From Algoriphagus terrigena DSM 22685 (GTDB taxonomy: Bacteria; Bacteroidota; Bacteroidia; Cytophagales; Cyclobacteriaceae): 64,000 nt of DNA. A model generated the notes under the pieces. That model was not told where the DNA came from and ran no database searches. It saw only the letters and a program-made list of their open reading frames with translations. Of this stretch, positions 8,639 to 17,275 are shown piece by piece. A program made the position numbers and the translations under genes. Location: assembly GCF_000429445.1 (NCBI RefSeq), contig NZ_AUBW01000003.1, positions 248,001-312,000 on the forward strand, written 5' to 3'. Position 1 is the stretch's first letter, and every line of letters begins with the position of its first letter.

Positions 8639-10191
8639 CGTTTTGTACTGACTGGTTCCTCGATCAGGATGACCACCGGCGTATAGAGTTCCTTGGCCAG
8701 GATTTGATTGCCAGACCAATCCGCTACGATTTCCTGATAGTTGATCGGGATGATCACGTCCCCGTTTAGGTTTATTCCACCGACCAGCCCGTCTTTCTTT
8801 ACGATCAGGAAGTCGGGCTTTTCTACCTGAATGTTTTCAAATTCAACAGGTAGAATCTCCTTGCCTGACTTGTCCAGCAGGCCTCTTTTACCGGATTTTT
8901 CAACCAAAAAGTAGCCTTCCTTTAGTCTGCAAACTTTTTCGTAACCGGAATCATTCAGGGCTTGGCCGAATTGATTGAGTAGGAAAAATTCTCCGCTGAC
9001 TTTGGCGATAGCGATGTCTGCTGAGAAGTCGTTGATCTCATCCCACTTGGCTTCGCTGATGATCTGGCCATTTTTGCCGATAAGTCCCCAGCTGCTGGTG
9101 TTCCTGTACTTGGCGATCTGTTGGGAGAACGTACCCGTTTCTGCGAATCTAGGCTCGATTGCCCAGTCGCCGGAGGCATTGACAAATCCGGCCATGTCAT
9201 CTTTCCCTGCGGGAAAAAGGCCCTCGCTTCCCGGTTTGACCCATTCCAGCCCGGAGGTTGGTGGTACTAGCCAGCCTTTTTTGCCCAAAAGTCCAAGTTT
9301 GTTTTCTCTGAATTTCACATTGTAGAGGTCCTTGCCGACCAACTGCACGGACTCCATACCCACTGCGTCGAGCAAGATTCCGTCTTCTTCCATCACCCTG
9401 CGGAGTTTGCCGTGGATGTATTCCAACATTACGTCGCCTTCTTTGCTGATGCGATGATACGAGTTGTAGGCGACGTCAGATTTTACCATGTCACCTTTGA
9501 TAAGGAGGTATTGACTTTCGTCAAAGCCATAGAAGTAGTCACCCCGGCTGTGCTCCAATTGACTGACGATCGGCTCCATGACGTAGTCACCTTCGATGTT
9601 GATAATTCCGAAGCCTGTGGATTCTTTGGCTAATAGGTAGTCTCCCTCATTTTCCTCGAGTAGCAGGTAGGCACGTTCGGGGTCTTTGGAAAGAGGGAGA
9701 AAGTAGCTGCCATCTTTTTGGGTGATCAGCATCCCGTTTTTGGTCAGCTTGGCACCGTCGAGGTTGCCCAACGCAGTGATCTTGTCTTTTCCCTTTTCAT
9801 AGAGCCAATACGCACCGCCTTTTTCCCCCAACAGCATGCTGTAATAAGTCTGAATCTCGTCGTATTCTAAGGGAAGGGCCTTCTGCCCGTATTCGTGAAA
9901 TGCGCCGATTCCTTTCGGTCCTTTGACTAAAATCCAGGGAGCTAGATATTGGTAGATTTCCTGTCCCTCCAGGTCCACCACGGGTTTCAAATCGCGGGAA
10001 AGCATAGACAGACCATCTTCCCCTTTGCCGATAATGACCGTCTCGCTGAGCACTTCGATGCGGTCGTAGATGGCCCTGGATTTGAGCTTTCCCTGAAGGT
10101 CGTACACTTCCCAAGTCTGCGAAAAAAGAAGATTGGTGCTGGAGAGGAAAGCGAAAGCCAGAAACAGAGATCGGAGGAAGAGGGAAATCAT
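8623..10191 (-). CDS. WG-repeat protein, exported
   Basis: A 522-residue protein counting from the ATG at 10191, which gives a standard signal peptide (ISLFLRSLFLAFAFLSSTNL, cleavage near FSQ). The body is built of WG (KWG) repeats of about 30-50 residues: examples are LGLLGKKGWLVPPTSGLEW, MAGFVNASGDWAIEPRF, WGLIGKNGQIISEAKWDEI, RGLLDKSGKEILPVEFENI and VGGINLNGDVIIPINYQEI. WG-repeat proteins form beta-rich repeat folds of unknown binding function. It is transcribed after hemA but separated from it by a terminator hairpin, so it probably has its own promoter in the 10192-10220 area. Confidence 0.85.
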   Translation of the reverse strand: MISLFLRSLFLAFAFLSSTNLLFSQTWEVYDLQGKLKSRAIYDRIEVLSETVIIGKGEDGLSMLSRDLKPVVDLEGQEIYQYLAPWILVKGPKGIGAFHEYGQKALPLEYDEIQTYYSMLLGEKGGAYWLYEKGKDKITALGNLDGAKLTKNGMLITQKDGSYFLPLSKDPERAYLLLEENEGDYLLAKESTGFGIINIEGDYVMEPIVSQLEHSRGDYFYGFDESQYLLIKGDMVKSDVAYNSYHRISKEGDVMLEYIHGKLRRVMEEDGILLDAVGMESVQLVGKDLYNVKFRENKLGLLGKKGWLVPPTSGLEWVKPGSEGLFPAGKDDMAGFVNASGDWAIEPRFAETGTFSQQIAKYRNTSSWGLIGKNGQIISEAKWDEINDFSADIAIAKVSGEFFLLNQFGQALNDSGYEKVCRLKEGYFLVEKSGKRGLLDKSGKEILPVEFENIQVEKPDFLIVKKDGLVGGINLNGDVIIPINYQEIVADWSGNQILAKELYTPVVILIEEPVSTKRKKGA

Positions 10192-10220
10192 GGAGGGAAA
10201 TTCAATTTGGCCTAAATATA

Positions 10221-10257
10221 AAATGACCAAAGGATACCGTGTAACCTTTGGTCATTT
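10221..10257 (-). terminator. Terminator hairpin after hemA
   Basis: A perfect 13-base inverted repeat, AAATGACCAAAGG (10221-10233) and CCTTTGGTCATTT (10245-10257), around an 11-base loop. On the minus strand it falls 19 bases after the hemA stop and is followed by a T-rich run (TTTTATATTT), so it reads as a rho-independent terminator before the WG-repeat gene. Confidence 0.75.
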
Positions 10258-10276
10258 CTCAGGGGGAAATATCCTG

Positions 10277-11545
10277 TTATTTTTCAGTTTTGATTTTTTC
10301 GAGATCGAAAAGGTCGGTGATGATTTCGATGAGTTCTTCTGCTTCGTCCCGCTGGCAAGCTGCCCTGAGCTGTACGACAGGTACCTTCAGGATCTTCTGC
10401 ATCATGCTTTTGGTGATTTTGTCGATCAGCTCAAATTCTTTCTCATTGACATTTTTGAGGTGTCTGCTGAGCTCGTCCTGGCGGATTTGCTCCAGAGATT
10501 GCTTGAGTTTATTGATCGTAGGAGACACCATCATCTCCTTTTTCCAACCGTAGAATTCACCAATGCTCTCTTCGATAATGGCCTCCACTTTTGGTACCGC
10601 CGAAAGCCGCTTTTCCAACGCTTCAGACGCCTTGCTGCGGATATTGTCCACGTTGTAGAGGACTACACCGGACACGTCTTCCACGGAAGTTTCTATACTT
10701 CTGGGGACAGACAGATCTACCAGCAGCTTATAGCTTTGAATGTCAAATTGCTTGACGAGTTCCTTAGTAATGAAAGGCTCATTTTTCATGATTGAGCAGA
10801 CGATCACGTCCGCCTCATTCATTGCCTCGATGCAGTTCTCAAAAGGCACCACTTCAAATCCCAATTCTGCCGCAATTTCTTCGGCTTTGGATCGCGTGCG
10901 ATTTGTGATCTTTACCTTTGCATCTGGCAGGTGAACCATGTTTTTGGCCACGTCCTCTCCGATTTCTCCCACACCGATCAAGAGGATCCTTGGCTGGTAG
11001 ATCGTAGAAGTAAGGCTGTCAATCAGCTCGATCGCGGCATAAGAGAGCGATGCTGCCCCGTCGCGAAACGTAGTTTCCTGAACGATTCGTTTGTTAGTAA
11101 AGAAAATCGTGTGCATCAGCCGATGTAGAAATGGCCCGGCCATGTTCAGATCAGCGGCAGTTTGATAGGCGCGCTTGACTTGGTTTGAAATCTGGATGTC
11201 TCCGACCACCTGGGCTTCCAATCCCATGCAGACACGATACAAATGGGTAATGGCTAGCCGGTCATCATTGAATACCTCGAAGTAGTCGAGATAGTTGACG
11301 ACATCCGCCATGCCTTTTTCCAATCCGACCAACTTGATGATCTCAGTACTGAGGTCCTGTTCGTGGTTGTAGTATACTTCAGTGCGATTGCAGGTTGATA
11401 GTATCAACACGTCTCCCAGTCTGAAGAACTCTCTGAGTTTCAGTAGGATGCTTTGAATTGTTCCTTCGTCTAAGGAAATCAACTCTCTGATCTGAACAGG
11501 GGCGGTTTTGTGTGATAAACTTATCGCTCGAAACTTGTCGTGCAT
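10277..11545 (-). CDS. hemA: Glutamyl-tRNA reductase
   Basis: Reduces glutamyl-tRNA(Glu) with NADPH to glutamate-1-semialdehyde, the first committed step of the C5 tetrapyrrole pathway. The 422-residue protein shows the catalytic cysteine (Cys52 in STCNRTEVY), the substrate-binding SHKTAPVQIRE at 11-21, the GLEAQVVGDIQISNQVK segment (108-124), the NADPH Rossmann loop GVGEIGEDVA (191-200) and a C-terminal helical dimerisation domain. Other haem genes are not adjacent. It is divergent from the helix-hairpin-helix gene; the 180-base spacer holds two dyads. Confidence 0.96.
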   Translation of the reverse strand: MHDKFRAISLSHKTAPVQIRELISLDEGTIQSILLKLREFFRLGDVLILSTCNRTEVYYNHEQDLSTEIIKLVGLEKGMADVVNYLDYFEVFNDDRLAITHLYRVCMGLEAQVVGDIQISNQVKRAYQTAADLNMAGPFLHRLMHTIFFTNKRIVQETTFRDGAASLSYAAIELIDSLTSTIYQPRILLIGVGEIGEDVAKNMVHLPDAKVKITNRTRSKAEEIAAELGFEVVPFENCIEAMNEADVIVCSIMKNEPFITKELVKQFDIQSYKLLVDLSVPRSIETSVEDVSGVVLYNVDNIRSKASEALEKRLSAVPKVEAIIEESIGEFYGWKKEMMVSPTINKLKQSLEQIRQDELSRHLKNVNEKEFELIDKITKSMMQKILKVPVVQLRAACQRDEAEELIEIITDLFDLEKIKTEK

Positions 11546-11615
11546 TTTTTCAAGTTTTGCAATGCGAATTTAACAGACTATCAGCCCTCAAAGGTTTCAT
11601 TCCTGTAAATGCTTA

Positions 11616-11640
11616 TTAATTTAGAATTCATCTAAATTAA
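11616..11640. promoter_or_regulatory. Perfect 10-base dyad in the hemA upstream region
   Basis: TTAATTTAGA (11616-11625) and TCTAAATTAA (11631-11640) form a perfect inverted repeat around a 5-base spacer. It lies about 70 bases upstream of the hemA start and 85 bases upstream of the next gene, a position that would suit an operator for either. It is AT-rich and could also be a chance dyad. Confidence 0.35.
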
Positions 11641-11649
11641 ATCCGTCCG

Positions 11650-11680
11650 ATTCCAACGTGAAAAATGCCAAAGTTGGAAT
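11650..11680. promoter_or_regulatory. Second dyad, ATTCCAAC / GTTGGAAT
   Basis: Perfect 8-base arms at 11650-11657 and 11673-11680 with a 15-base spacer, 45 bases before the helix-hairpin-helix start. It may be a half-site pair for a regulator or simply a hairpin in the leader; nothing in the sequence decides. Confidence 0.3.
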
Positions 11681-11725
11681 TAGAAACTAATCTGATTAAC
11701 TTATCAGTTGCCAGATTTTTTAGCT

Positions 11726-12409
11726 ATGACAGATCGCTTTTTTTACTGGATGAAGTTCTATCTCGGGTTTTCCGGAAAGGAATCCCGAGGGTTTCTGCTC
11801 TTGATTCCCTTTTTGATTATTCTCGGTATCCTGCCGACCATTCTCCGATCGATCAAAAATAGAAGTGCAGAAACCACCAATCTCAATTATCGGCACCTCC
11901 TAGACAGTCTCGAGCAAACCGAAGTAAAATTAGTCGCTTCGCCGTTTCCCACCTTTAACCCTCAAGATACAGTCAAGCTCAGCCGCAACCAGAAGCAGCT
12001 AGCTAACATTAACCGCATCCCTTTTTCTGAGGCAGATTCGGTCACTTTACAGATCGTTCCCGGCATCGGTCCGGGCACGGCTGGCAGGATCATCAAATAC
12101 GGACATCAGCTTGGGGGATTTCATACTCAAAGCCAGCTGCTGGAAGTATACGGCGTCAAGGAGGAATTGCTGCCTACACTCTGGGAGTTTTTTGAATTCG
12201 ATGCTCAGATCTTCAAGAGAATTGCCATCAACACCGCGAGCTTGGATGAGCTATCGTCCCATCCCTACATCAGCTATGGAGAGGCTAAAGTGCTGATCGC
12301 CTATCGCGGCCAGCATGGCAAATTTGAGTCCTCGGACGATTTGCTTCAGGTGAAAATTTTTAAATCAGAGTGGGTTGATAAGATCAAGCCGTATCTGGAC
12401 TTTCAATAG
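11726..12409 (+). CDS. Membrane-anchored helix-hairpin-helix protein, ComEA-like
   Basis: A 227-residue protein starting at the ATG at 11726. Residues about 23-42 form one membrane helix (FLLLIPFLIILGILPTIL); the soluble part carries two helix-hairpin-helix DNA-binding units, VPGIGPGTAGRIIKY with GGFHTQSQLLEVYGV, and INTASLDELSSHPYISYGEA with GKFESSDDLLQV. This is the ComEA-type layout, where the protein binds incoming DNA outside the inner membrane during uptake. No other competence gene is adjacent, so the uptake role is inference. It is a single-gene unit, divergent from hemA. Confidence 0.8.
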   Translation: MTDRFFYWMKFYLGFSGKESRGFLLLIPFLIILGILPTILRSIKNRSAETTNLNYRHLLDSLEQTEVKLVASPFPTFNPQDTVKLSRNQKQLANINRIPFSEADSVTLQIVPGIGPGTAGRIIKYGHQLGGFHTQSQLLEVYGVKEELLPTLWEFFEFDAQIFKRIAINTASLDELSSHPYISYGEAKVLIAYRGQHGKFESSDDLLQVKIFKSEWVDKIKPYLDFQ

Positions 12410-12521
12410 GTTGGAGCAACTTCCGATTACGGGATTTTTGGCGTTTTAGAGATAAAAAAATAGAATCAGCAGCTTGTTTAAAAGAATTAGTTCGATTTTC
12501 CGAAATGATGGAAGTTCGATG

Positions 12522-12551
12522 TTGACCCCATATTTTTTTTAGTCATCTTTG
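12522..12551 (+). promoter_or_regulatory. Candidate promoter for the HsdR_N-like gene
   Basis: TTG at 12522-12524, a 19-base spacer, then CATCTTTG at 12544-12551, close to the Bacteroidota consensus TTTG-N19-TAnnTTTG (one mismatch in the -7 box). The ATG at 12556 is only four bases further, so the transcript would be nearly leaderless. Confidence 0.45.
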
Positions 12552-12555
12552 ACCC

Positions 12556-13032
12556 ATGAGTGTTGCTCAAGATCAAAAAGTTAATCTTCCGGGATTGAAT
12601 TTGCCTCGTTTCGAACCTGACTTGAAGCGGGTGGAGGACAAGCTTTGGATCTTTGACTCCCTTAGGAGGAAGCATTTGGTTTTGACACCCGAAGAATGGG
12701 TGAGACAGCATTGGATTAATTTTCTTATCACACATCAAGGATATCCGGGAGGGCTTTTTTCGTTGGAAAAAGGTTTGACTTACAATCAGTTAAGAAAAAG
12801 AACCGACCTCATTGTCTTTGACCGGGAGGCGGTTCCGTATTTGTTGGTGGAGTGCAAAGCGCCAGGTGTCAAGATTGATGAAAAGACGCTTGGGCAGGCG
12901 ATGACTTACAATCAGAAGATAAATTGTCCGAATCTCATCCTTTCCAACGGCTTGACGCACATTTATATGTCCTATTCGGAAACAGACCAAAGGTTTGTCC
13001 AGCTCAATAATCCTCCTAAAAGCCCGAAATAA
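12556..13032 (+). CDS. Stand-alone HsdR_N-type PD-(D/E)xK nuclease domain protein
   Basis: A 158-residue protein resembling the N-terminal nuclease domain of type I restriction subunit HsdR. The core is KRTDLIVFD (Asp84) followed by YLLVECKAP, giving E99-x-K101 of the PD-(D/E)xK site. It has no helicase part and no hsdM or hsdS neighbour, so it is not a restriction system. This single-domain form is common and conserved in Bacteroidota; its substrate is unknown. It precedes the Crp/Fnr gene by 67 bases on the same strand. Confidence 0.8.
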   Translation: MSVAQDQKVNLPGLNLPRFEPDLKRVEDKLWIFDSLRRKHLVLTPEEWVRQHWINFLITHQGYPGGLFSLEKGLTYNQLRKRTDLIVFDREAVPYLLVECKAPGVKIDEKTLGQAMTYNQKINCPNLILSNGLTHIYMSYSETDQRFVQLNNPPKSPK

Positions 13033-13099
13033 GCTTTATTAATTATATGATATTAGTCAGATATTTAATAAATTGTTTGATAGTTTTACCCGTAGACAA

Positions 13100-13813
13100 A
13101 TGTCCAGTCACTCTCCCAACATCCCCTGTGCGCTTTGTTCCAGCCGAAAATTTTCACTTTTTTCCGATCTTCCAGAGGCTCAAATATGCGCGATTTCTGA
13201 CCACAAAAATCTGATTTCCCATCGTAGGGGCCAGATTCTCTATTACGAAGGGACGAAACCCTTAGGGATTTTCTGTATTAATTCGGGCGTAGTGAAAATT
13301 TACAAGACTGCATCCAACGGAAAAGAGCAGATCATTCATCTGGCTCAAAAGGGAGATTTTCTCGGCTATGCGGCACTTCTTGGTGAGGAAAACTATTCCA
13401 ACTCTTCGATGATTATTGAAGATGCCAAGATCTGTTTTGTTCCAAAGGAGGTTTTTATCAATTCGCTCCTTCAGAATTCAGAGTTCTTTCGTCGGGTAGC
13501 TAAATCTCTCAGCCACGAGATCGGCGTAATGGAAGAGAAGCTGACCAATGCCACTCAAAAAAGCATCCGTGAGCGCCTCGCTTATGTATTGCTTCAGCTC
13601 GGCAACTCCTATGGAGTGGAGGGCGGAGGAAATCAGAGGATCGACCTTACGCTGAGCAGAGAGGAAATCGCCGGGATAGTCGGTACCGCGACCGAATCGG
13701 TGATCCGCCTGCTTTCTGAATTCAAAAAAGACAACCTGATTGAGCTGGAGGGGAAGAAAATCATCATCAAAGATCGAAGGGGACTTGCGCGCCTGTCGGA
13801 TTTTTACGCTTGA
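13100..13813 (+). CDS. Crp/Fnr-family transcription regulator with N-terminal cysteines
   Basis: A 237-residue regulator from the ATG at 13100. A cyclic-nucleotide-type beta-roll (RRGQILYYEGTKPLGIFCIN to FVPKEVF) is followed by the dimer helix and a winged helix (SREEIAGIVGTATESVIRLL). The N-terminus has Cys10, Cys13 and Cys30, with further cysteines in the roll (FCINSG, KICFVPK), which recalls the Fe-S ligands of FNR though the spacing differs. Oxygen or redox sensing is therefore possible but unproven. The rhodanese gene starts 36 bases after it and the flavin/Fe-S genes lie 2 kb further, plausible targets. Confidence 0.88.
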   Translation: MSSHSPNIPCALCSSRKFSLFSDLPEAQICAISDHKNLISHRRGQILYYEGTKPLGIFCINSGVVKIYKTASNGKEQIIHLAQKGDFLGYAALLGEENYSNSSMIIEDAKICFVPKEVFINSLLQNSEFFRRVAKSLSHEIGVMEEKLTNATQKSIRERLAYVLLQLGNSYGVEGGGNQRIDLTLSREEIAGIVGTATESVIRLLSEFKKDNLIELEGKKIIIKDRRGLARLSDFYA

Positions 13814-13849
13814 TAGAAACTATTGCGCCGTATTAGGGTTTGTTTCATC

Positions 13850-14368
13850 ATGAGCGGATTATTAGTTGCCACCCGGCTTTTCAGCAAAGCCCGAATTTTC
13901 TTTTTTGGATTACTACTGATCTATACGCCCGCCGCTGCGCAATCTGCGGCGTACAAAGTGCTGTTGGAGGGCTTGTATGACAAGGATTTTCCCACGGTCA
14001 CAGCAGATCAGATCGCAGATTTAGCCAACTATCAAATTCTCGATACGAGAGAAAAAAAGGAATTTGAGGTAAGTCACCTTCCAAACGCGATACGGGTGGG
14101 TTACGATTCATTTGACCTTAGCGCTACCGATGGGCTGGACAAAGGAAAACCGGTCTTAGTCTATTGCACGGTCGGAGCGAGATCCCAGGATATTGGCAGA
14201 AGACTCCAGGCTGCGGGTTTCACGCGGGTTTACAATCTCTACGGCGGCATCATCCAGTGGTCAAACTCCGGCAAAACCCTCGAAGCCGGGGGAATGCCGA
14301 CTGATAAAGTCCATACCTACTCTAAGACCTGGGGGATCTGGCTCGAGCAGGGAGAAAAGGTCTATTAA
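13850..14368 (+). CDS. Exported rhodanese-like sulfurtransferase domain protein
   Basis: A 172-residue protein from the ATG at 13850, with a signal sequence (IFFFGLLLIYTPAAAQ). One rhodanese domain is complete: the CH2A-like segment ILDTREKKEFEVSHLPNAI (63-81) and the active-site loop CTVGAR with Cys106, then GFTRVYNLYGGIIQW. The six-residue loop fits a sulfurtransferase. Being periplasmic it may deal with thiosulfate or bound sulfane sulfur; the substrate is not known. It lies between the Crp/Fnr gene and the DUF547 gene. Confidence 0.87.
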   Translation: MSGLLVATRLFSKARIFFFGLLLIYTPAAAQSAAYKVLLEGLYDKDFPTVTADQIADLANYQILDTREKKEFEVSHLPNAIRVGYDSFDLSATDGLDKGKPVLVYCTVGARSQDIGRRLQAAGFTRVYNLYGGIIQWSNSGKTLEAGGMPTDKVHTYSKTWGIWLEQGEKVY

Positions 14369-14456
14369 ATGTCGAAATGTCTTTTTGCAGACAGAACGCC
14401 AAATTCATTTACCCTACTTTGGCATTACTTCGTACATGCATATCAACTATGATCCC

Positions 14457-15221
14457 ATGAAATCACTTCGATCCCGTCTATTCGCACTTATTTCGCTGGT
14501 GCTTTTTTCCTGCCAAAACCCAAGCCTGGGACTCGCTGGAACCACGCCGCCCAGTCATCAGCTTTGGGATCAACTGGTCAAAGCGCATGTAAAACCGAAT
14601 GGATTGGTCAATTACAAAGGCTTCATCCACGACAAAGCGAAGCTTGACCAGTACCTAAAACTCATCTCGGAAAATGCGCCAGACCGTAAGACTTGGTCAA
14701 AAAATCAGCAACTCGCCTATTGGATCAATGCCTACAACGCCTTTACCGTCAAGCTGATCGTGGACAATTACCCAGTGAAAAGCATTCGAGACTTGGGCCC
14801 AGCCTTAAAAATCCCCCTGATCAAAGATGTTTGGCACTATAAGTTTTTCAAAATAGGTGGTGTGGAATCAAGTCTAGACGAGATCGAGCATTCTATATTG
14901 AGAAAGGAATTTGACGAGCCCAGGATTCACTTTGCGATCAACTGCGCCTCGGTATCCTGTCCGCCTCTGCTGAATGAGGCTTTTGTCGCGGACAAGTTAG
15001 ATGCCCAATTGAACGGGGTCGCAACCACCTTTATCAACGATCCGACCCGAAATAAAGTCTCAGCCGATCAAGCCCAGATTTCATCGATCTTTTCTTGGTT
15101 CAAAGAGGACTTTACCAAAAAAGGAACGCTCGTCGACTTCCTGAATCTGTATTCCAAAGTCAAGATCAAGTCATCGGCTAAGATCTCCCATTTGGAATAC
15201 AACTGGAATCTGAACGAATAG
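14457..15221 (+). CDS. DUF547 lipoprotein
   Basis: A 254-residue protein of the DUF547 family. The ATG at 14457 gives a lipoprotein signal (LISLVLFSC); an ATG at 14436 in frame would add seven residues. Family motifs are present: LVNYKGF near residue 45, QQLAYWINAYNAFTVKLI (about 83-100), DVWHYKFFKIGG, LDEIEHSILR, and RIHFAINCASVSCPPL. No catalytic role is established for DUF547. It often travels with rhodanese and redox genes in Bacteroidota, as here (88 bases after the rhodanese stop). Confidence 0.85.
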   Translation: MKSLRSRLFALISLVLFSCQNPSLGLAGTTPPSHQLWDQLVKAHVKPNGLVNYKGFIHDKAKLDQYLKLISENAPDRKTWSKNQQLAYWINAYNAFTVKLIVDNYPVKSIRDLGPALKIPLIKDVWHYKFFKIGGVESSLDEIEHSILRKEFDEPRIHFAINCASVSCPPLLNEAFVADKLDAQLNGVATTFINDPTRNKVSADQAQISSIFSWFKEDFTKKGTLVDFLNLYSKVKIKSSAKISHLEYNWNLNE

Positions 15222-15258
15222 CACACCGTCAGAAATGTTTACTTATGATTTATAGTAT

Positions 15259-15900
15259 ATGAAAAGACTAAAATTCATTTTACTTTTTCTAGTCCTCTTA
15301 TCGGAATATTCTGTAGGTCAGTCAATGGAGGAAGTTTTCAAGTCTATCCCGATAAATTATACGCCTGAACTATCGTCAGGTGGGAAAGATTCTTTGATTC
15401 ATTTTGGAGTGTACACAATTCCGGGTGGAGATACACTTTCGACAATGGAGATAGCTGTCACTGAAAGCAAGCCGGATTTTATTCAATTCAACCTTTATTT
15501 TTCCACGGGACAAAAGATGTTTTCTATCACCGAAATAAGGACTTTTAAAAAGAAAGACGGTAGTACAATTGTTGTATTTGCGAAGTCTGGAGGATTGCAA
15601 AGAGCCTTTGATCAGTATTCGCTTTTGACATTTGAGTATTCTGACGGCGACGTTGTTCTAAGTAGGGAGCTTGGACTCCCGGAAACAATTGCATGGAATG
15701 AATTCCTAAAATCCAATTTGCCGGACAGTTTAAAGTTGCAAGAAATGACACTGAGTACCAGTTATGATCTGTACCCACAAACATCAAACGCTATCGCTTA
15801 TTTGCTAAATCCACAAACTCAACAATTTAATGATTGGATTGGAGAAGTAGAATTTCTGTATGTCTGGAACGGAAACAAATTCGAAAGGAAAGTGCGATAA
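15259..15900 (+). CDS. Exported protein of unknown function
   Basis: A 213-residue protein with a clear signal peptide (MKRLKFILLFLVLLSEYSVG, cleavage before QSMEEV). The mature part is beta-rich and shows no motif I recognise. The gene is visibly richer in A and T than its neighbours, and it interrupts the otherwise tight DUF547 to FAD-oxidoreductase order, so it may have been acquired later. It is co-directional with both neighbours, with 37-base and 19-base gaps. Confidence 0.7.
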   Translation: MKRLKFILLFLVLLSEYSVGQSMEEVFKSIPINYTPELSSGGKDSLIHFGVYTIPGGDTLSTMEIAVTESKPDFIQFNLYFSTGQKMFSITEIRTFKKKDGSTIVVFAKSGGLQRAFDQYSLLTFEYSDGDVVLSRELGLPETIAWNEFLKSNLPDSLKLQEMTLSTSYDLYPQTSNAIAYLLNPQTQQFNDWIGEVEFLYVWNGNKFERKVR

Positions 15901-15919
15901 ATCCAACCATCTTTAGTCC

Positions 15920-17275
15920 ATGAACCAATCCCGACACATCGTCATCATCGGCAATGGAATCTCAGGTATCACCTGCGCCAGAACGCTGCGAAAGCTGGAT
16001 TCCGACGTCAGGATTACCGTGATCTCCGGAGAGTCGAAGTATTTCTTTTCGCGAACTGCGCTGATGTACGTCTATATGGGACACATGAAGTTTGAGCATA
16101 CTCAGCCCTACGAGGATCATTTTTGGGATAAAAACCGGATTGAGCTGAAGCAGGCCTGGGTCGAAAAGGTGGACTTTGATGGAAAATGCCTGATCTTCTC
16201 AGAAGGAGAAAAACTCGCCTACGATACGCTGGTGATTGCGACTGGCTCCAAGCCCAATCAATTCGGCTGGCCGGGCGAGGATCTCAAAGGTGTCCAAGGC
16301 TTGTATTCCAAGCAGGATTTGGAAGCAATGGAAGCAAACACCCGAGAGGGAGTCAGTCGGGCTGTGATAGTTGGCGGTGGCTTGATCGGGATCGAAATGG
16401 CGGAGATGCTAGCATATAAGCAGATTCCCGTCACTTTTCTCGTTCGGGAAAAAAGATTTTGGGGCAACATCCTGCCAAGAGAGGAAGCGGAATTGGTGGG
16501 AAGACATATCCGAGAGCACCACATTGATCTGCGATTGGACACGGAGTTGAAGGAGATTCTACCTGATTCAGCCGGTCGGGTCCGGGCAGTGATTACTTCC
16601 AAAGGAGAGGAGATTCCCTGTCAATTTGTAGGCCTGACGGCGGGTGTAAGCGCGAGTGTTGATTTCCTGAGAAATACCGAACTGGAAGTCAATCGCGGTG
16701 TGAAAGTGGATTCCTTTTTCCAGACAAATATTCCTGATGTATTTAGCATCGGCGACTGCGCAGAATTTGAAACGGCCCCGGCTCCAGACCGAAAAAACAT
16801 CGAGCAAGTCTGGTACACCGGCCGCATGCATGGTGAGACCCTGGCCTACAATCTTTGTAAAAAGCCAGTGCCTTACCGTCCCGGAGTCTGGTTCAACTCG
16901 GCCAAATTCCTCGACATCGAATACCAGACCTATGGAGTTGTACCTGCTGGTTTTGATCCAGAAAAGGTTAGGAGTTTCTACTGGGAGCATAGTTCAGGCA
17001 AGATCTGCTTTCGGATGCTGATGGACTCGGATGGAGCAATTCTCGGGGTGAACAACTTCGGCTTTCGACTCCGGCATGAGTTTTTTGACAAAGCAATCAG
17101 GGAAAGATGGTCTGGTGAAAAAGTCATCGCGCAGCTTCAACGAGCCAACTTCGACCCTGAGTTTTTTGCTCCGAACTACATCGAGATTCAAAAGGCCTTT
17201 TTGGCACAATTTGGAGGGAGTTTCCAGCCTGCAAGGAGATCATTTGTTCAAAAACTATTTGGCGCGAAAGTATGA
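15920..17275 (+). CDS. NAD(P)/FAD-dependent oxidoreductase
   Basis: A 451-residue two-dinucleotide-fold flavoprotein related to rubredoxin and nitrite reductase flavin subunits. FAD-binding GNGISGITCAR is at 11-21, the NAD(P) loop VGGGLIGIEMAEM near 152-164, and the second FAD motif FSIGDCAE near 274-281. There is no CxxC disulfide pair of the pyridine-disulfide class. Its stop overlaps the start of the membrane 4Fe-4S gene by four bases (ATGA), so it probably delivers electrons to, or takes them from, that protein. Its terminal acceptor is unknown. Confidence 0.88.
   Translation: MNQSRHIVIIGNGISGITCARTLRKLDSDVRITVISGESKYFFSRTALMYVYMGHMKFEHTQPYEDHFWDKNRIELKQAWVEKVDFDGKCLIFSEGEKLAYDTLVIATGSKPNQFGWPGEDLKGVQGLYSKQDLEAMEANTREGVSRAVIVGGGLIGIEMAEMLAYKQIPVTFLVREKRFWGNILPREEAELVGRHIREHHIDLRLDTELKEILPDSAGRVRAVITSKGEEIPCQFVGLTAGVSASVDFLRNTELEVNRGVKVDSFFQTNIPDVFSIGDCAEFETAPAPDRKNIEQVWYTGRMHGETLAYNLCKKPVPYRPGVWFNSAKFLDIEYQTYGVVPAGFDPEKVRSFYWEHSSGKICFRMLMDSDGAILGVNNFGFRLRHEFFDKAIRERWSGEKVIAQLQRANFDPEFFAPNYIEIQKAFLAQFGGSFQPARRSFVQKLFGAKV

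Noticed and set aside
12556-13032. Type I restriction system
   Set aside because: Only an HsdR N-terminal-type domain is present; no helicase, methylase or specificity gene accompanies it.
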